A stretch of DNA of 64,000 nt from Fulvia fulva (GCF_020509005.1 NC_063019.1:2790001-2854000), one strand, 5' to 3'; counted from the stretch's first letter, positions 21,801 through 32,593 are shown. Notes: a model not told the origin generated them from the letters alone. Numbers and translations are program-made.

Positions 21801-23642
21801 GGTGTCGGCAATGTCGAGGGTCTTCCAGAAGAGCCACCGCCAATGACAAACGAAGACATCAAGATTCAGTCCGAGTACCTTCGTGGCACGATCGTCGAGG
21901 GTCTTGAGGATCCTTCCACTGGGGCTATCAGTGCAGCGGACCAGCAACTCACCAAGTTCCACGGCACGTACATGCAAGACGACCGCGACCTTCGTGACGA
22001 ACGCAAGGCACAAGGTCTCGAGCCTGCCTACAGCTTCATGATTCGTTGCCGATTGCCAGGTGGTGTCGCTACGCCAGACCAATGGGTACAGATGGACGAC
22101 ATTGCACAGAGTCTTGGCAACGAGACTATGAAGCTGACTACAAGACAAACATTCCAGTTCCACGGTGTCGTCAAGGACAAGCTCAAGCCAGCCATGCAAG
22201 CCATCAACCGCGCTCTCATGACCACAATTGCTGCCTGCGGTGACGTGAACCGAAACGTGATGTGCTCATCACTTCCCGAGGCCAGCAAGCTCCACGGTCA
22301 AGCACACGAGGCTGCCAAGAGGATCTCCGACTGGCTCCTTCCAAGCACTTCCGCATATCACGAGATCTGGCTCAAGGGCATGGAGGGCGAGAAGGACTAC
22401 CAGGTCTTCGGTGAAGCCGTCAAGAACTTCAACGGACGCCTAGACGACCCGGAGCCCATGTACGGCCCAGTCTACCTGCCACGAAAGTTCAAGATCACGA
22501 TTGCTGTCCCACCTCACAACGACACTGATGTCTACGCTCACGACATCGGTCTTATCGCCATCAAGGACGACAAGGGCGACCTCGCCGGATTCAACGTTCT
22601 TGCTGGTGGTGGTATGGGTGCGACTCACAACATGAAGAAGACTTACCCACAAGTCGGTCGCATGTTCGGGTACGTCGACAAGTCCAAGGTCCACATTGTC
22701 TGCGAGAAGATTATGCTCGTACAGCGTGACAACGGAGACCGCAAGAACCGCAAGCAAGCTCGTCTGAAGTACACGATCGACCGCATGGGCGTGGAGAACT
22801 TCAAGGATGAGGTCGAGAAGCTTTTGGAGTACAAGTTCGAGGAGCCAAGACCATTCAAGTTCGCCAGCAACGTGGACACATTTGGCTGGCTCAAGGACGA
22901 AACGGGCAACAACCACTTCACCATGTTCATCGAGAATGGCCGCATTGAGGACACTGCTGAGTTCCCCATGAAGACTGGTCTGCGAGCAATCGCCAAGGCC
23001 AACAAGGGTGAATTCCGTCTCACTGGTAACCAGCATCTTATCCTTTCCAACATCAAGGATGCCGATCTTCCTCAGATGAAGGAGCTATTAAAGAAGTACA
23101 AGCTCGACAACACCAACTTCTCTGGTCTCCGATTGTCATCCTCCGCTTGCGTCGCTTTCCCTACCTGTGGTCTCGCCATGGCAGAGTCTGAGCGTTACCT
23201 TCCGGAACTTGTCACCAAGCTCGAGGGTACCCTTGAGGAGAACGGTCTTGGCCGGGAGAGTATTGTCATGCGTATGACTGGTTGCCCTAACGGTTGCGCA
23301 CGACCATGGTTGGCTGAGGTCGCTTTCGTCGGCAAGGCGTTTGGTGCTTACAACATGTACTTGGGTGGTGGCTATCACGGCAACAGGCTGAACAAGCTGT
23401 ACCGGTCATCGATCAAGGAGGAGGAGATCCTTGAGATCATGAAGCCTCTGCTCAAGAGGTATGCTTTGGAACGAAAGGATGGCGAGAGGTTTGGCGATTT
23501 TGTCATTCGGATCGGTGTGATTGTTGCGACGACTGATGGGCAGAACTTCCACGATAACGTAAGTCATCACACCCGCATGGACTTGACGAGCTATACTGAC
23601 AAACACATGCAGACCGCAGAAGTCGAAGAAGATGACGAGTAG
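18870..23642 (+). CDS. MET5: Sulfite reductase (NADPH) hemoprotein beta subunit
   Basis: Exons 18870-18900, 19015-23558 and 23613-23642 give 1534 residues. Intron 1 (114 nt, donor GTCAGT, CTGAC branch) joins MASIQTAGEA to VARIAYLSSDA; intron 2 is 54 nt. The domain order is that of fungal Met5/Ecm17: an N-terminal pyruvate-ferredoxin-oxidoreductase-like part, a flavodoxin domain from about residue 787 (MTVLFASDGGNAENLAKRLA, STAGQGEFP), then the two nitrite/sulfite reductase repeats. Siroheme-[4Fe-4S] ligands are present: CVAFPTC near residue 1388 and CPNGC near 1433. Substrate-site arginines are visible in TTRQTFQFHG. It catalyses the six-electron reduction of sulfite to sulfide in cytosolic sulfate assimilation, together with the Met10-type flavoprotein. 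The length fits the family. Confidence 0.95.
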
Positions 23643-24044
23643 ACTATGGCAATCGGTGGGTCTGTTAGCGCGTGCACTGTTAGCATTGCGAAAGGCGTTG
23701 CATAGCGGGCTGGAGTTCGTGGCGTTCCCTCTCTCGGGGTCATGGGAGGTGATAGATATGAAAAGTCCTTTCGCTTCAATCAGGCGGAGACACGAGATCT
23801 GTATATACGTTTCGATCTATGAAATGAAAGTGATCACAGGATTTCTCCCTCATTGGCACCGGTGCTCGCATCTTGGAGACGGAACTACAGCTCCGTGCGC
23901 CTCGCCCCTCCCTGCCAGACCTCTGGCTGCCACTGTGGTTGTACCGTAGCGTGAACAGCTCCCTATGACGAGGTTAGACTCACACGATACCTTATTCCAA
24001 CCTGCGCCTTTCACGAACCTTCGTCCCTTCCCTTTGCTCAGGCA
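23643..24044. other. Intergenic, MET5 to small minus-strand gene
   Basis: About 400 bases lying between the 3' ends of convergent genes. No supported feature. Confidence 0.5.
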
Positions 24045-24263
24045 TCAAAGCTTCGACTCCGCATACACCATCACGGTATCCTCCGGGCCCTGTTCGTCTG
24101 GGACCTGCTCGCGCCGTGCTTCGAGGAGCTTTTGCTTGTTCTTTTGCTCGAGGTCAAGTAACATCTGCTGGTAGTATTCTAAGGCATGGTTGTGGTGATG
24201 GCAGGGCGGCTCGCTTGCTGGGTCAGCTGGGGTTGTGGATGGATTGGTAGTCGGTTGTGGCAT
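24045..24263 (-). CDS. Small helical protein, YxxMLLxLEQxNKxxLL type (1 of 3)
   Basis: A 72-residue frame from ATG at 24263; the frame remains open upstream to 24488 (147 residues), but that part is low-complexity His/Thr/Pro. After a Pro/Thr-rich start comes HHNHALEYYQQMLLDLEQKN followed by KQKLLEARREQ, a single amphipathic helix. This closely resembles the helix word DYQxQLMLLEQQNKKRLxxARQEQ that I remember from many filamentous-fungal proteins of unknown function. The short tail is acidic. It is the first of three minus-strand small helical ORFs in 2.6 kb. Function is unknown; the gene is credible because of the conserved helix. Confidence 0.55.
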   Translation of the reverse strand: MPQPTTNPSTTPADPASEPPCHHHNHALEYYQQMLLDLEQKNKQKLLEARREQVPDEQGPEDTVMVYAESKL

Positions 24264-25602
24264 TGTGCTGTGAGAATTGGGGTCGTGGGTTGAGTGGGAG
24301 TTGAGATGGATGAGAGGTTGTGTTTGATGCAATGGAAGAGGGATATCGGCGACAAGGATCTCTAGATTGTGGCGGGTGTGGATACGCTGAGGTGGGTCTT
24401 GTGTGTCTTGTGTCACAGTACCAGGGTCGACATTCGGTGTTGACGATTGGTGCTGGACGTCGACTGGTTGTCTACAGTCTCTGTTCACCTCCGATCGTTA
24501 CCCACCGGTTTGACTGGCTCTTGCAAGGTCAAGAAAGAAGCATAACCAGCATCGATAGTGCTTCCGGATGCTATGAAACTGCGCTTAGCCGGGGATTAGA
24601 GTGCTTTTACGGTGTTTCTGTCGTCCTCTTGCCTACTTCTGGACGTTACAGGGTTGAAAGTGGGTAACGATCGGACGTGGAAGCAGACTGTACATGTAAG
24701 CGCCGGTCATGTTTACAAGGAGGACAACCCCACCCCACGAAGTCCTCTAGCGGGAGGCGACGTAGACTTGAAGTGTCTACGGCTACGACATAGTAGAACA
24801 AGTCCAACGGTACTAGGGCAACATTAATCGCTCTTTAAGATACGCTTATTCAATTGTCGATACGATACACGGGAAGGACGACAAGTTGTGCTGACGATTA
24901 GAGCCCGGACCACTAAGCTTTGTTGAGCGAAGGGTAGCTTGAAGGGCATGCGTAAGTGAACGAGGCAAGCTTGCGAGCCGGAGTGAACGGAGCATGTCCG
25001 TAAAGCTCCCGTAGCGAGAACAATAATTAGACTCTGTTACCTGTTGCTTCTTCTAGGGTCCGTGCTTAGGAAGGGGTCTTTAGAATAAAAGCCATCGCTA
25101 ACAAATTCGAGCTGCCGTCTAATTAGTTAAAAACAACTTAGAAATTCAGGATTGGCTCGCTTACTAGCTGCTCCGGCGCGGTCAATCCCATTCCGAGCAC
25201 ATAAGGACATTGCTCCGGCGCGGTAAATCCTATTCCGAGCACATAAGGACATTGCGACGAGAGTATATCCGATAACTACGATACTACGACGACTACGACA
25301 CTGCGACGACTACGACACTACGATAACATCGTAACGATAGCGAACAAGTTGTTTCTCGAGCTGCGGGTGCTACCCTTCGCTCATTTCTATAAGGACGGAG
25401 GCCTTTCAACATATCATTTTTAGTGCTGAGAAATACGCGTACCAAGTTTGTCCTCCTTATAAACACAACCGAAGCGCAGCGACGCTTTGTACTACCTATG
25501 ATGTAATCCTGGAAGGTGACAAGATGGTGCTCTCATACAAGGGATTTTCGTAGCGTACATCACGTCTCCCCTCCAAGGTGGATGTGCACATTGTCCTCAC
25601 AT
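24264..25602. repeat. Gene-poor repeat island with 42-bp tandem repeat
   Basis: About 1.3 kb. From roughly 24800 to 25560 composition shifts to TA-rich with many TTA/CTA words. It includes a 42-bp unit repeated twice back to back (25169-25210 and 25211-25252, two mismatches) and then an imperfect run of CTACGACGA/CTACGACAC units (about 25270-25325). Words such as GCAAGCTTGCGAGCCGGAGTG (split as GCAAGCTTGC plus GAGCCGGAGTG) look like decayed transposon sequence. No coding frame was recognised. This is probably an old, mutated repeat insertion. Confidence 0.55.
25169..25252. repeat. 42-bp direct repeat, two copies
   Basis: Copies 25169-25210 and 25211-25252 are adjacent and differ by a C/A and a C/T change. 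Each begins TGCTCCGGCGCGGT and ends ATAAGGACAT. Confidence 0.9.
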
Positions 25603-25887
25603 CTACAACCTCGCCTTCCTGACCCCGCTGCTCTTCCTCGCCGTGGGATCTAGTCGCCTCTCCAGATCCAGCCGAATCTTTTGTAGCTGGTAATCTCGGT
25701 CAATCAAGCGTATCTGGAACTCGAGCAGCGGATTCGGTTCGATCTTCTGCGCCTCGAGCATCGCATTACGGTACTGCACTTCGATTGTGACCGCTGCCGC
25801 TTCGTAGGAATGTCGCGCTTGCTCATCTGTCATGGCCGCCGTCTGAAGATGGTTCGCGATGGGATCGTTTGGTGCCATGCTGATCAC
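25603..25887 (-). CDS. Small helical hypothetical protein (2 of 3)
   Basis: A 94-residue frame, with the likely start at the second Met (MAPNDPIANHLQ). It is almost wholly helical: QARHSYEAAAVTIEVQYRNA, then LLEFQIRLIDRDYQLQKIRL and DLERRLD, with a basic end (RKSSGVRKARL). The repeated xxQxRLIxRDYQxQKxRL pattern is reminiscent of, but not the same as, the MLLLEQ helix in the two neighbouring ORFs. It shares strand, size and isolation with them. No function is known. The chance that this is a spurious ORF is appreciable. Confidence 0.45.
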   Translation of the reverse strand: MISMAPNDPIANHLQTAAMTDEQARHSYEAAAVTIEVQYRNAMLEAQKIEPNPLLEFQIRLIDRDYQLQKIRLDLERRLDPTARKSSGVRKARL

Positions 25888-26347
25888 GGGAGTCTGTTGG
25901 CGGATTGTGGTGAGGGCTCGTCGATGTTGGTAATGGCAGGCCCTTGATGTACTCAGACTGCTGTCTGGAAGATGGACAGTCGTTGCGCGATGCTCTGTAT
26001 AGTGACCTTCATAGTCTGTAGTCAGTACGGTGTCTCCTCTAGTGTCATGCTGTTATGCAAAGTCGAGGCACAAAGTGTTGGCACGACTCCACCTTCGTGA
26101 CGTGTCGTGTAACGCAGAAGCGACGTCGCACGACCGTCTGCTGTGGAACAGTCTGTACCAGTCATTTAAAAACGCGATCTGTTTGCTGTGATTTGTTGCT
26201 CCCATTCAATCCACGAGCTTTGAGAACGGCAAAGTAGCGGTCCATCACATCCTATTCGTCTCCCAATGAGCGATGCAATGCACACAACGCTGCAGCCAAC
26301 CTGACGCCATAGAACCACGCTGCTATACAAAACAGTCTTTCAACTGC
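25888..26347. other. Intergenic
   Basis: About 460 bases between two small minus-strand ORFs. No supported feature. Confidence 0.45.
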
Positions 26348-26671
26348 CTAGAACGGCGATGACTTGCGCATTTCTTGGTTGCGCCTCGTCTGCTCCTCCA
26401 GCAACATTCTTTGGTACTGCTTGATCGCGTCGGTCAGAGATGGGTCGAACTGCGGTGGGCCACTGTTTTGACCACACCATGGATCACTTCTGGGTGCTTG
26501 CCAGGACATGGCGGTGATCGGCGTATCGCTGACTGGACTGGAAGGCTGTGACATTGCTTGTCTCTTCTCATAGGCTTGCCGTAGCCGTTGGCGATTCCGC
26601 TCGTGAAGCATCGCTAGCTGAACAGTGTAGTCGTCATGTGAACGTTGTCCTTGGTATAAGGTGGGCCGCAT
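26348..26671 (-). CDS. Small helical protein, YxxMLLxEQ type (3 of 3)
   Basis: A 107-residue frame with two amphipathic helices. The N-terminal one (YTVQLAMLHERNRQRLRQAY, then EKRQ) and the C-terminal one (AIKQYQRMLLEEQTRRNQEM, then RK) both show the Y-x2-x-M/L-L-x-E-x2-x-R-N pattern seen in the ORF at 24045. Between them is a Ser/Pro-rich linker. Two copies of the helix in one small protein suggest internal duplication. There is no signal peptide or membrane segment. Function is unknown; the repeated helix supports a real gene. Confidence 0.55.
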   Translation of the reverse strand: MRPTLYQGQRSHDDYTVQLAMLHERNRQRLRQAYEKRQAMSQPSSPVSDTPITAMSWQAPRSDPWCGQNSGPPQFDPSLTDAIKQYQRMLLEEQTRRNQEMRKSSPF

Positions 26672-28839
26672 ATCGAGGAGGGTCGCGGTCGAGCCTTCGT
26701 GACTTTGTACTGTTAGTGATGGTCATGTTCGTTATCTAACAGTGATTGTCTACTACACCTTGAAGGAGGGCAATCATCTGCGGTGCGCTTTGAGCTGTGT
26801 TTTGCGCCGTGGCTAGACTTGGCTCTCTTCTTCGTGTTCTGTGCCATCAGGCCGTTGGTGATGCGAGGTCAGTCAGACTGAGTACAGGGGTAGAGGTGTA
26901 GCCCAGGGCTACCATGGCGACAAGAGCCCTCACTAGCACATCCACGGAAAACAGAAGACTCCGTCAGCGCGAGACCTGGGGTGGACGCACGTTACCTCGC
27001 AGATCAATGGCATGCGCAGTACTGGCAGCCCAACCCTATCAGATGGACCATAAGAGCGCGTAGCGGATCCTTCCGCTGAGCTGGCGTGAAGGAATTTGCA
27101 ATCAGGTACTGACTGGCTGCACGATACCGCGTGGCATGCCAACAGCGTTGAGCTGCAATAGCTATTACACAACCGTGGTTGTATTTGCGAGCTGATGAGC
27201 TGCTTTCTGATCGGCACCGAATCTGGAGGAGCAGGAAGGGCTGGATGATGCACTGGTGAATCGTCGAGCCGCAACAGATTCCAGACGACGTGATGAAGCG
27301 CGCGCTCTCGGATCAATATGCGATGGGTTCCAGGCAACAATAATGCTGATGCTGAGAGCACCCGGTCAGAACAGACATTGATTCGAAGGTGGTAGATGTC
27401 GGAGGGAGTAGAAAAGCTTCAAACGTGCCCTGAGTGCGGTCCCGCTGTCAGATGATTCTTCAAGCCTCCCGAGCGGACCAGAACAATCAATGGTGGCATA
27501 AAACCATCTCAATGTCGTATTTGATATAGGTAAGCGAATTGCCATGATGTCGAAAGTGCGTGCGACTGCTGGCTGGGAATCATGAGACTGTTGTGATATC
27601 CGCTTCAAAATGTGCTGTTGGCGGTTGTGAACCTCCAAAGGTAAGCGTAGCGGAGTGGAGCTCTCTACCGACCCTTCTAGACTGCAAAGTAGCGTGCGAT
27701 CCACGCTACCGCTACCCGACGTACAGTGCTTATTATACGACGACATAGGCGTTAGCGACGAGTATATGTTTGCGAGTTCGCCAACAGGCACAGTGCGGTA
27801 GGTCACGTGATCCTGAAGCTTGAAAGTTGACTAATCAGAGCGGGCGCCAAGGCTAGTTGAGGGCTGGTATAGAGCTTCACTCCCTCGCTGACGCCTCACC
27901 TACGTACTCGCAAGCTCGTACTCCGGTGTGGCTAGCGCTCGGTCGCTACGCTTAATCACTTGAGGACAAAGATGAGCCGTTACATCGATCGACAGCGGAT
28001 AACCACATCCACGGAGGCCAGAGCTATGTTACTCCTGTCAATGCAGGTCTGGATAGTGCACATGTTAGCTTCATGATTTCTCGCCAAATCTCGACTGCTC
28101 GTCTTTAGGGCTGGGGCAGTCATCGCAGAACGAAACCCTGGTGGTCCATTGATGCTGTAAGCACGATGTCGGAGCAGAATATCGACCACGGTCCAGGTAT
28201 ACCTCGCACAATTGATAGCTTTGTGGCACGCACATTTCAGCAGCATGAAGTGGTGATACTGGAGACTGCCCTGCGATGTCCAGTTGATGACCAGCTCCCA
28301 ATCTTCCTGCCATGTCAGTGAACACGGTGACACTCTTTGTCATGTACGCGGTTGCCAGCCAGTCGGTGGTTTGTGTATGTTTGCGTGAAGCCATCCAGGT
28401 GTCGAGGGGAAGTGGCACTGTTACAGTCGAAAGCAAGAAGGCCGTCGCCACTACTCAAATGGTGAAGGTTGTGCTTGGGACGCGGATGCCTTCATATTGC
28501 AGCTGCAGTACTCGCCCAAGATGAGCATGCCGCAGCTGGTGAGGTATCGATACATGTACGCAACATGCGTTACTCGACATATCTGCTTCTCTCCTACCTC
28601 GGCGCGAAAGAATCATCTCTTAAGGAGAGTTGCTGGTGTGCAGTCGTCGGAGCTCGGCCCGCCTCTGCCGACGATTCACTCTCGCGTGCGTCAAGCACCA
28701 CCACGCGCCCGCGCCCACAGACATCACCCAAGCCTGCACCCGCACCATCACATGCGCCCTTCGACCTTGAACTGAGCGAACTGTCACCTGCCTCTTCACG
28801 TGCGACGATTCGGGCCTCAGGCTCGAGTGAGCTCCTAAC
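26672..28839. other. Long gene-poor interval upstream of TAF10
   Basis: About 2.2 kb. Open frames at 26933-27361 and 27366-27806 (minus) and others on the plus strand have no recognisable family, are low in hydrophobic-core pattern and overlap frames on the other strand, so I do not call them. Around 27640-27960 are short repeated words (GTAGCG, CGCTACG, CTCGCAAGCTCGTACTCCGG) like those at 24.9-25.0 kb, suggesting decayed repeat DNA. The final part should hold the TAF10 promoter. Confidence 0.45.
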
Positions 28840-29646
28840 ATGGCGGACACAAATGATCCAACCTCTTCCTCGAGCACACTTGAGGCCACTACGAACTCCG
28901 AGCACAATACCCAGCAACACTCACACACACAATCCGCCGACAACACATCGACACAGCCTCAACAGTCGTCGAACGAAGATCCAGCCCTCGACACCCAGCT
29001 CGACCGCGACCTCGACGCCGAGATCAATCCGACCACCAACACCAACACCGACTCTATGATGATGGACGGCATCGATGCCACTCGGTCTTCCATAGCTCCA
29101 GCAGCTGGCGGAGAACCTAATGGTCTACCAAACATACCAGCAGTTGCAGAACCTCGGATACCTCAGAAGAAAGACACCTCCCTGCGTGAGTTCCTAGGCA
29201 AGATGGACGACTACGCACCCCTCATCCCGGACGCCGTCTCAGACTACTACTTCACTCTCGCTGGTCTTCCTCCCCCACCAGAGACCGATCGCCGCCTAGC
29301 GCGCCTCCTCGCCCTTTCAACCCAGAAGTTCATCGCAGACATTGCAGCAGATGCGTATCAGTACAGCAGGATACGGAGCACCAACACCACAAGTAACAAC
29401 CCCATGACTGGTCTTGGTGGCGCTGCAGGCTTTGGTATGAACCTGCCTCAAGGCAGTGAAGGTGAGGGTGGCGGCAAGGGAAAGAAGGACGCAGGCAAGG
29501 CAGCTCCACTGGGTGGACCGCGAGCTGGATATGGTGGAGGTGGAGGTGCTGGTGGTCAGGGCAGAACGGTGCTGACTATGGAGGATCTTGGCATGGCCGT
29601 CGGCGAGTACGGCGTGAACGTGAAGAGAGGCGAGTTCTACAGATGA
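28840..29646 (+). CDS. TAF10: TFIID/SAGA subunit TAF10
   Basis: A 268-residue intronless frame. Residues 1-105 are Ser/Thr/Asn/Gln-rich and disordered. The TAF10 histone-fold region begins at about residue 113: [60 protein letters not shown]. It is followed by a Gly-rich insert (residues 190-240), usual in fungal TAF10, and closes with the last conserved helix [20 protein letters not shown] then EFYR at the stop. TAF10 pairs with TAF8 or Spt7 by histone-fold contact in TFIID and SAGA, acting in RNA polymerase II initiation. Start at 28840 is the first ATG of the frame. Confidence 0.95.
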   Translation: MADTNDPTSSSSTLEATTNSEHNTQQHSHTQSADNTSTQPQQSSNEDPALDTQLDRDLDAEINPTTNTNTDSMMMDGIDATRSSIAPAAGGEPNGLPNIPAVAEPRIPQKKDTSLREFLGKMDDYAPLIPDAVSDYYFTLAGLPPPPETDRRLARLLALSTQKFIADIAADAYQYSRIRSTNTTSNNPMTGLGGAAGFGMNLPQGSEGEGGGKGKKDAGKAAPLGGPRAGYGGGGGAGGQGRTVLTMEDLGMAVGEYGVNVKRGEFYR

Positions 29647-30049
29647 TACTGAGGTCAATGGGAATGGAGCATTGCATACGATGGCGTTTGGGTGAGTATG
29701 GGACTTCGTTCTCGGCCGGCGAGCCTTGAGAATGGAGATGACAAAATGGCGTTTGTGGTATGTTACGTCTAGAACTTGAGCTATGATATCCCTGATGAGG
29801 TGGTACTTTCTACGCGGAATGGGTGTAAAAGTACGTATTACAGCAAGAAACGTGAAGACATATGGCCTGTGCTGCCACGCTTTCCCAAGTCGGCACTTGC
29901 CTGTGGCTCAATCGTGCCTAACATCAGCAGTTGCGACCAACTATCACCGCAAAGTACGTGAAGGGACCTTCAGCCACATTACACGATCCACACTACATTC
30001 CACCTCACACACATTTTCGTTTACCATCACACAAAGTCGACATCGCAAA
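29647..30049. other. Intergenic, TAF10 to broken NB-ARC locus
   Basis: About 400 bases. No supported feature. The stretch before 30050 (CACACAAAG..CGCAAAATG) could be a leader for the small ORF there. Confidence 0.45.
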
Positions 30050-30310
30050 ATGCCCCACGATTCCGATCTCTTTTGGAAGAGCACTGGCGGGCAGGATTGG
30101 CTGGCCTTCATGCGCGGTCTACCGGCCTCCACCCGCGCTCTAGTGGAGCTCTTCCGGCGAGACAATTACCGGCGCACTATGGCCCTGAAGGGTGCGAAGA
30201 AGCTACTGGACTTGCACAGATTGCTTGTTGTGATGGTGCTTGGACTGGGCTTGGGACATGATGGGGTCTGCCCGGTCGAGATGAGAACCGCTTTGTTCTG
30301 GACATGCTAG
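30050..30310 (+). CDS. Small ORF, possible first exon of the NB-ARC gene
   Basis: An ATG in fair context (GCAAAATGC) opens 86 residues: MPHDSDLFWKSTGGQDWLAF, then a helix (STRALVELFRRDNYRRTMAL, KGAKKLLDLHRLLVV). The start has the look of a fungal NLR N-terminal module, but I do not recognise it. The frame ends at a TAG at 30308-30310. An intron taking out that stop could connect it to the NB-ARC frame downstream; I could not fix its ends. It may instead be unrelated. Confidence 0.35.
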   Translation: MPHDSDLFWKSTGGQDWLAFMRGLPASTRALVELFRRDNYRRTMALKGAKKLLDLHRLLVVMVLGLGLGHDGVCPVEMRTALFWTC

Positions 30311-31134
30311 TGCTTGTGCCAAACAAGCTCTGGCCCGGTTCAGACAAGGGTAGTATTTTCTGGAACTTGGCTGGTGGACTAGTCTGGCTTCAGCACAACC
30401 ACACAGGGCAAATGTCACAACCAGCAGGGGCCAACTACAGCAACTTCAATGTCAGCGATCAAGCCAGGGTACACGCGGGCGATAACTACATCAGTACGTT
30501 AAACCCTCCCCCGTCACACACAATATTGTCTCAAAGTATCAACAGCTTTGCCGGCCCCAGCCAAGCCATCACCACGGTCTCTAGTGCCTCAGTTCTTCAG
30601 CAGAGACAAGAGCTTCATCGGCCGCGAGGACATCATCAAGGACTTAGAGAGTAGACTCGCCAACGACGACTACCACAACAGGATCGCATTGACGGGGCTT
30701 GGTGGCATCGGGTAAGTCCGTTGACCTTTCTACTTCATTCCGACGTGCTTACTCTATGCAGCAAGTCTCAGATCGCCTTGGAGTTCGCGAGCCATTATTC
30801 GAAACGCCACCCTGGCCACTGGGTCTTCTGGGTCAGCGCGAGCTCGAAAAGCCGTTTTGTGCAAGACATGGAAGAAATTGCAGCACTTCTAGGGATGCCC
30901 GCTACTACTGATCGCCAGGGAACGCTTAAATCTGTCTGCCGTTGCCTGAGTGACCCTCAAAACGGCACCTGGCTCATGATCATCGACAATGCTGACGCCG
31001 AAGACGTACTTTTCAGTACCGGATACATGCTTGGCTCCGAATCCTGGACGGCGTCAGGGAAAAAGAGTTTCGCTGCGGCGCAGCGATTCGCTTGTTGGCG
31101 TCCGCTTTGCACAAGAAGCTTTTCGCGGAAGTGA
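30304..31134 (+). pseudogene. NB-ARC (STAND) NTPase, truncated
   Basis: Exon pieces ..30493, 30546-30711 and 30762-31134 join in frame across introns 30494-30545 and 30712-30761. The protein reads SNFNVSDQARVHAGDNYIT, a linker, FFSRDKSFIGREDIIKDLES, then the P-loop GLGGIGKSQ (split by the second intron), HWVFWVSASSKSRFVQD, and the Walker B strand WLMIIDNADAEDVLF. After that the frame runs into unrelated residues and stops (FSRK). The ARC subdomain of about 300 residues that should follow is missing. Intact relatives are NLR-like sensors in fungal nonself recognition. An internal deletion or frameshift is the simplest explanation. The N-terminal start (30304, 30412 or upstream) is unresolved. 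Confidence 0.65.
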
Positions 31135-31864
31135 ACAGCAATTTGGACTTTATTATGACAAGGACACAATCCGCCGTTGGTTTTCTCTCGCCAATTGTCT
31201 GCTCTTCGTCTGTCAACCTGCAGCTACTGAGCAGATACTGAACCGTCTCACGGTCATTCTCGACATTATGGGTGAGCTCTACCCTGACCATGCGAGCCTT
31301 GTACTCTATCACACAGTCGTCGATATGCTTGTGGACGTACGTGTCGCCAGGAACAAAGAGCTAGGGAGTATGTTGCCTCTACTGGATGCATTTCCTGCTG
31401 CTCAGCATAGCAGCAACACATCATCGGTCATTAACAGGGTACTGGTGGATGTCGATGTCCTCATGCGAGCCGGCAACGTTCGAGGGGCTGTGAGATACCT
31501 AGAGCCGCGCGTGCATAAGCTAGCCTGCGTTATTGCTGGCAACAGAATATGTGAGAAACTCATACAATGCTACTGTATGCTGGGAGAGTACGCCAAAGCG
31601 GAGGCTTTCGCAGAGGACATTCAGCAGAGCAAGCGAAACAGTCGCAGGAGCGATCTAAACATTCGATATCACCGTCAGTTGAACTTGAGCGAGATCCGGA
31701 GGTGGCAAGGACGCAACGAAGAAGCAGTCGATATCATGCGGCATGCCTTGAAGGAATTGGAAAGGGCTGGAGAGGATCCCGCAGGCGCCACCGCCGTCCA
31801 GCGCAGATGGTTACTGAACATATACTTGGCCAAGGCCAGAGCTTCGAATGACAAGGACCAATAG
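31100..31864 (+). pseudogene. TPR-like tail of the broken NB-ARC gene
   Basis: A different frame from the NB-ARC part stays open to TAG at 31864. It encodes helical pairs such as VINRVLVDVDVLMRAGNVRG, ICEKLIQCYCMLGEYAKAEA and EIRRWQGRNEEAVDIMRHAL, with the Gly/Tyr/Ala spacing of tetratricopeptide repeats; WFSLANCLLFVCQPAATEQI precedes them. Fungal NB-ARC-TPR proteins end this way. The frame change from the NTPase half, with no splice pair that joins them well, suggests a decayed gene. A missed intron between 31030 and 31134 is the alternative. Confidence 0.5.
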
Positions 31865-32593
31865 GTAAGTGTGGTCGGGAATGGCGATGTGAACATCATG
31901 TGTCAAAAAGACGGAAAAGTTACAATTTCCGGTCACATTACCGTCAGCTTTCATAATTTGCAGTGAAGGATCCTCGACCACTTGCTCTTTGGTGTGCCTC
32001 CTCGGTATTCTCCAGCTCGTCTGCGACTTTAGCTGGAACCAAGTCTCGGTCATTGACACATGTATCGCACCCTTCGACCACGTTCTCTCCGACACCTGCC
32101 AACAACACCGAACCAAAGCAGTACCCATCTGCTATGAGCATGCAACCCCCAACGTTCCGAACCACGATCCGAACGTCACCACTCAGAGTTCGAATTCATG
32201 AGAGCCTTCTCAGCAGACTGCGTTCCGCGCGGTCGGAATTTCAGGTGCCCTCCAGGAGGTTGTACGACTGATATGTACATCTTGGATCGTATGACGACGA
32301 GGTGCACTGAGCAAAACGCCGATGAGTTCCCTGAGCAGGTGCGAGGCACAGTTGCTGTTCCAGAAGGGGGTTTCTCGAAGCGTGACAGAGTGCAGTTGGG
32401 AGGAGTGCGGCATTGAGGTAGATGGTGGTGTGCTTAGGGCGAATGTGTCAATTTGGGATCGGGATGGAGAGCCTTTGCGTGGAGTTATCGACTGAATGAG
32501 ATAGCGTTGGGGAGTGGACGTCCTCAGGAGCAAGGTCTGTCATACTAGAAGTTGCATTGTCTGCTATCATGAGTGTATAATCGCCGACGACTA
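31865..32593. other. Intergenic, NB-ARC remnant to DCC1
   Basis: About 730 bases between convergent units. Short overlapping ORFs only; no recognised feature. Confidence 0.45.

Noticed and set aside
21498..23036. Long antisense ORFs (233 and 198 residues) within MET5
   Set aside because: They arise from codon bias of the strongly conserved sulfite reductase on the other strand.
26933..27806. Two minus-strand ORFs of 142 and 146 residues
   Set aside because: No family, no conserved pattern, and part of the region carries repeat-like words.
28469..29059. 196-residue ORF overlapping the start of TAF10
   Set aside because: It is Pro/Thr/Ser-rich because it reads the TAF10 low-complexity N-terminus in another frame.
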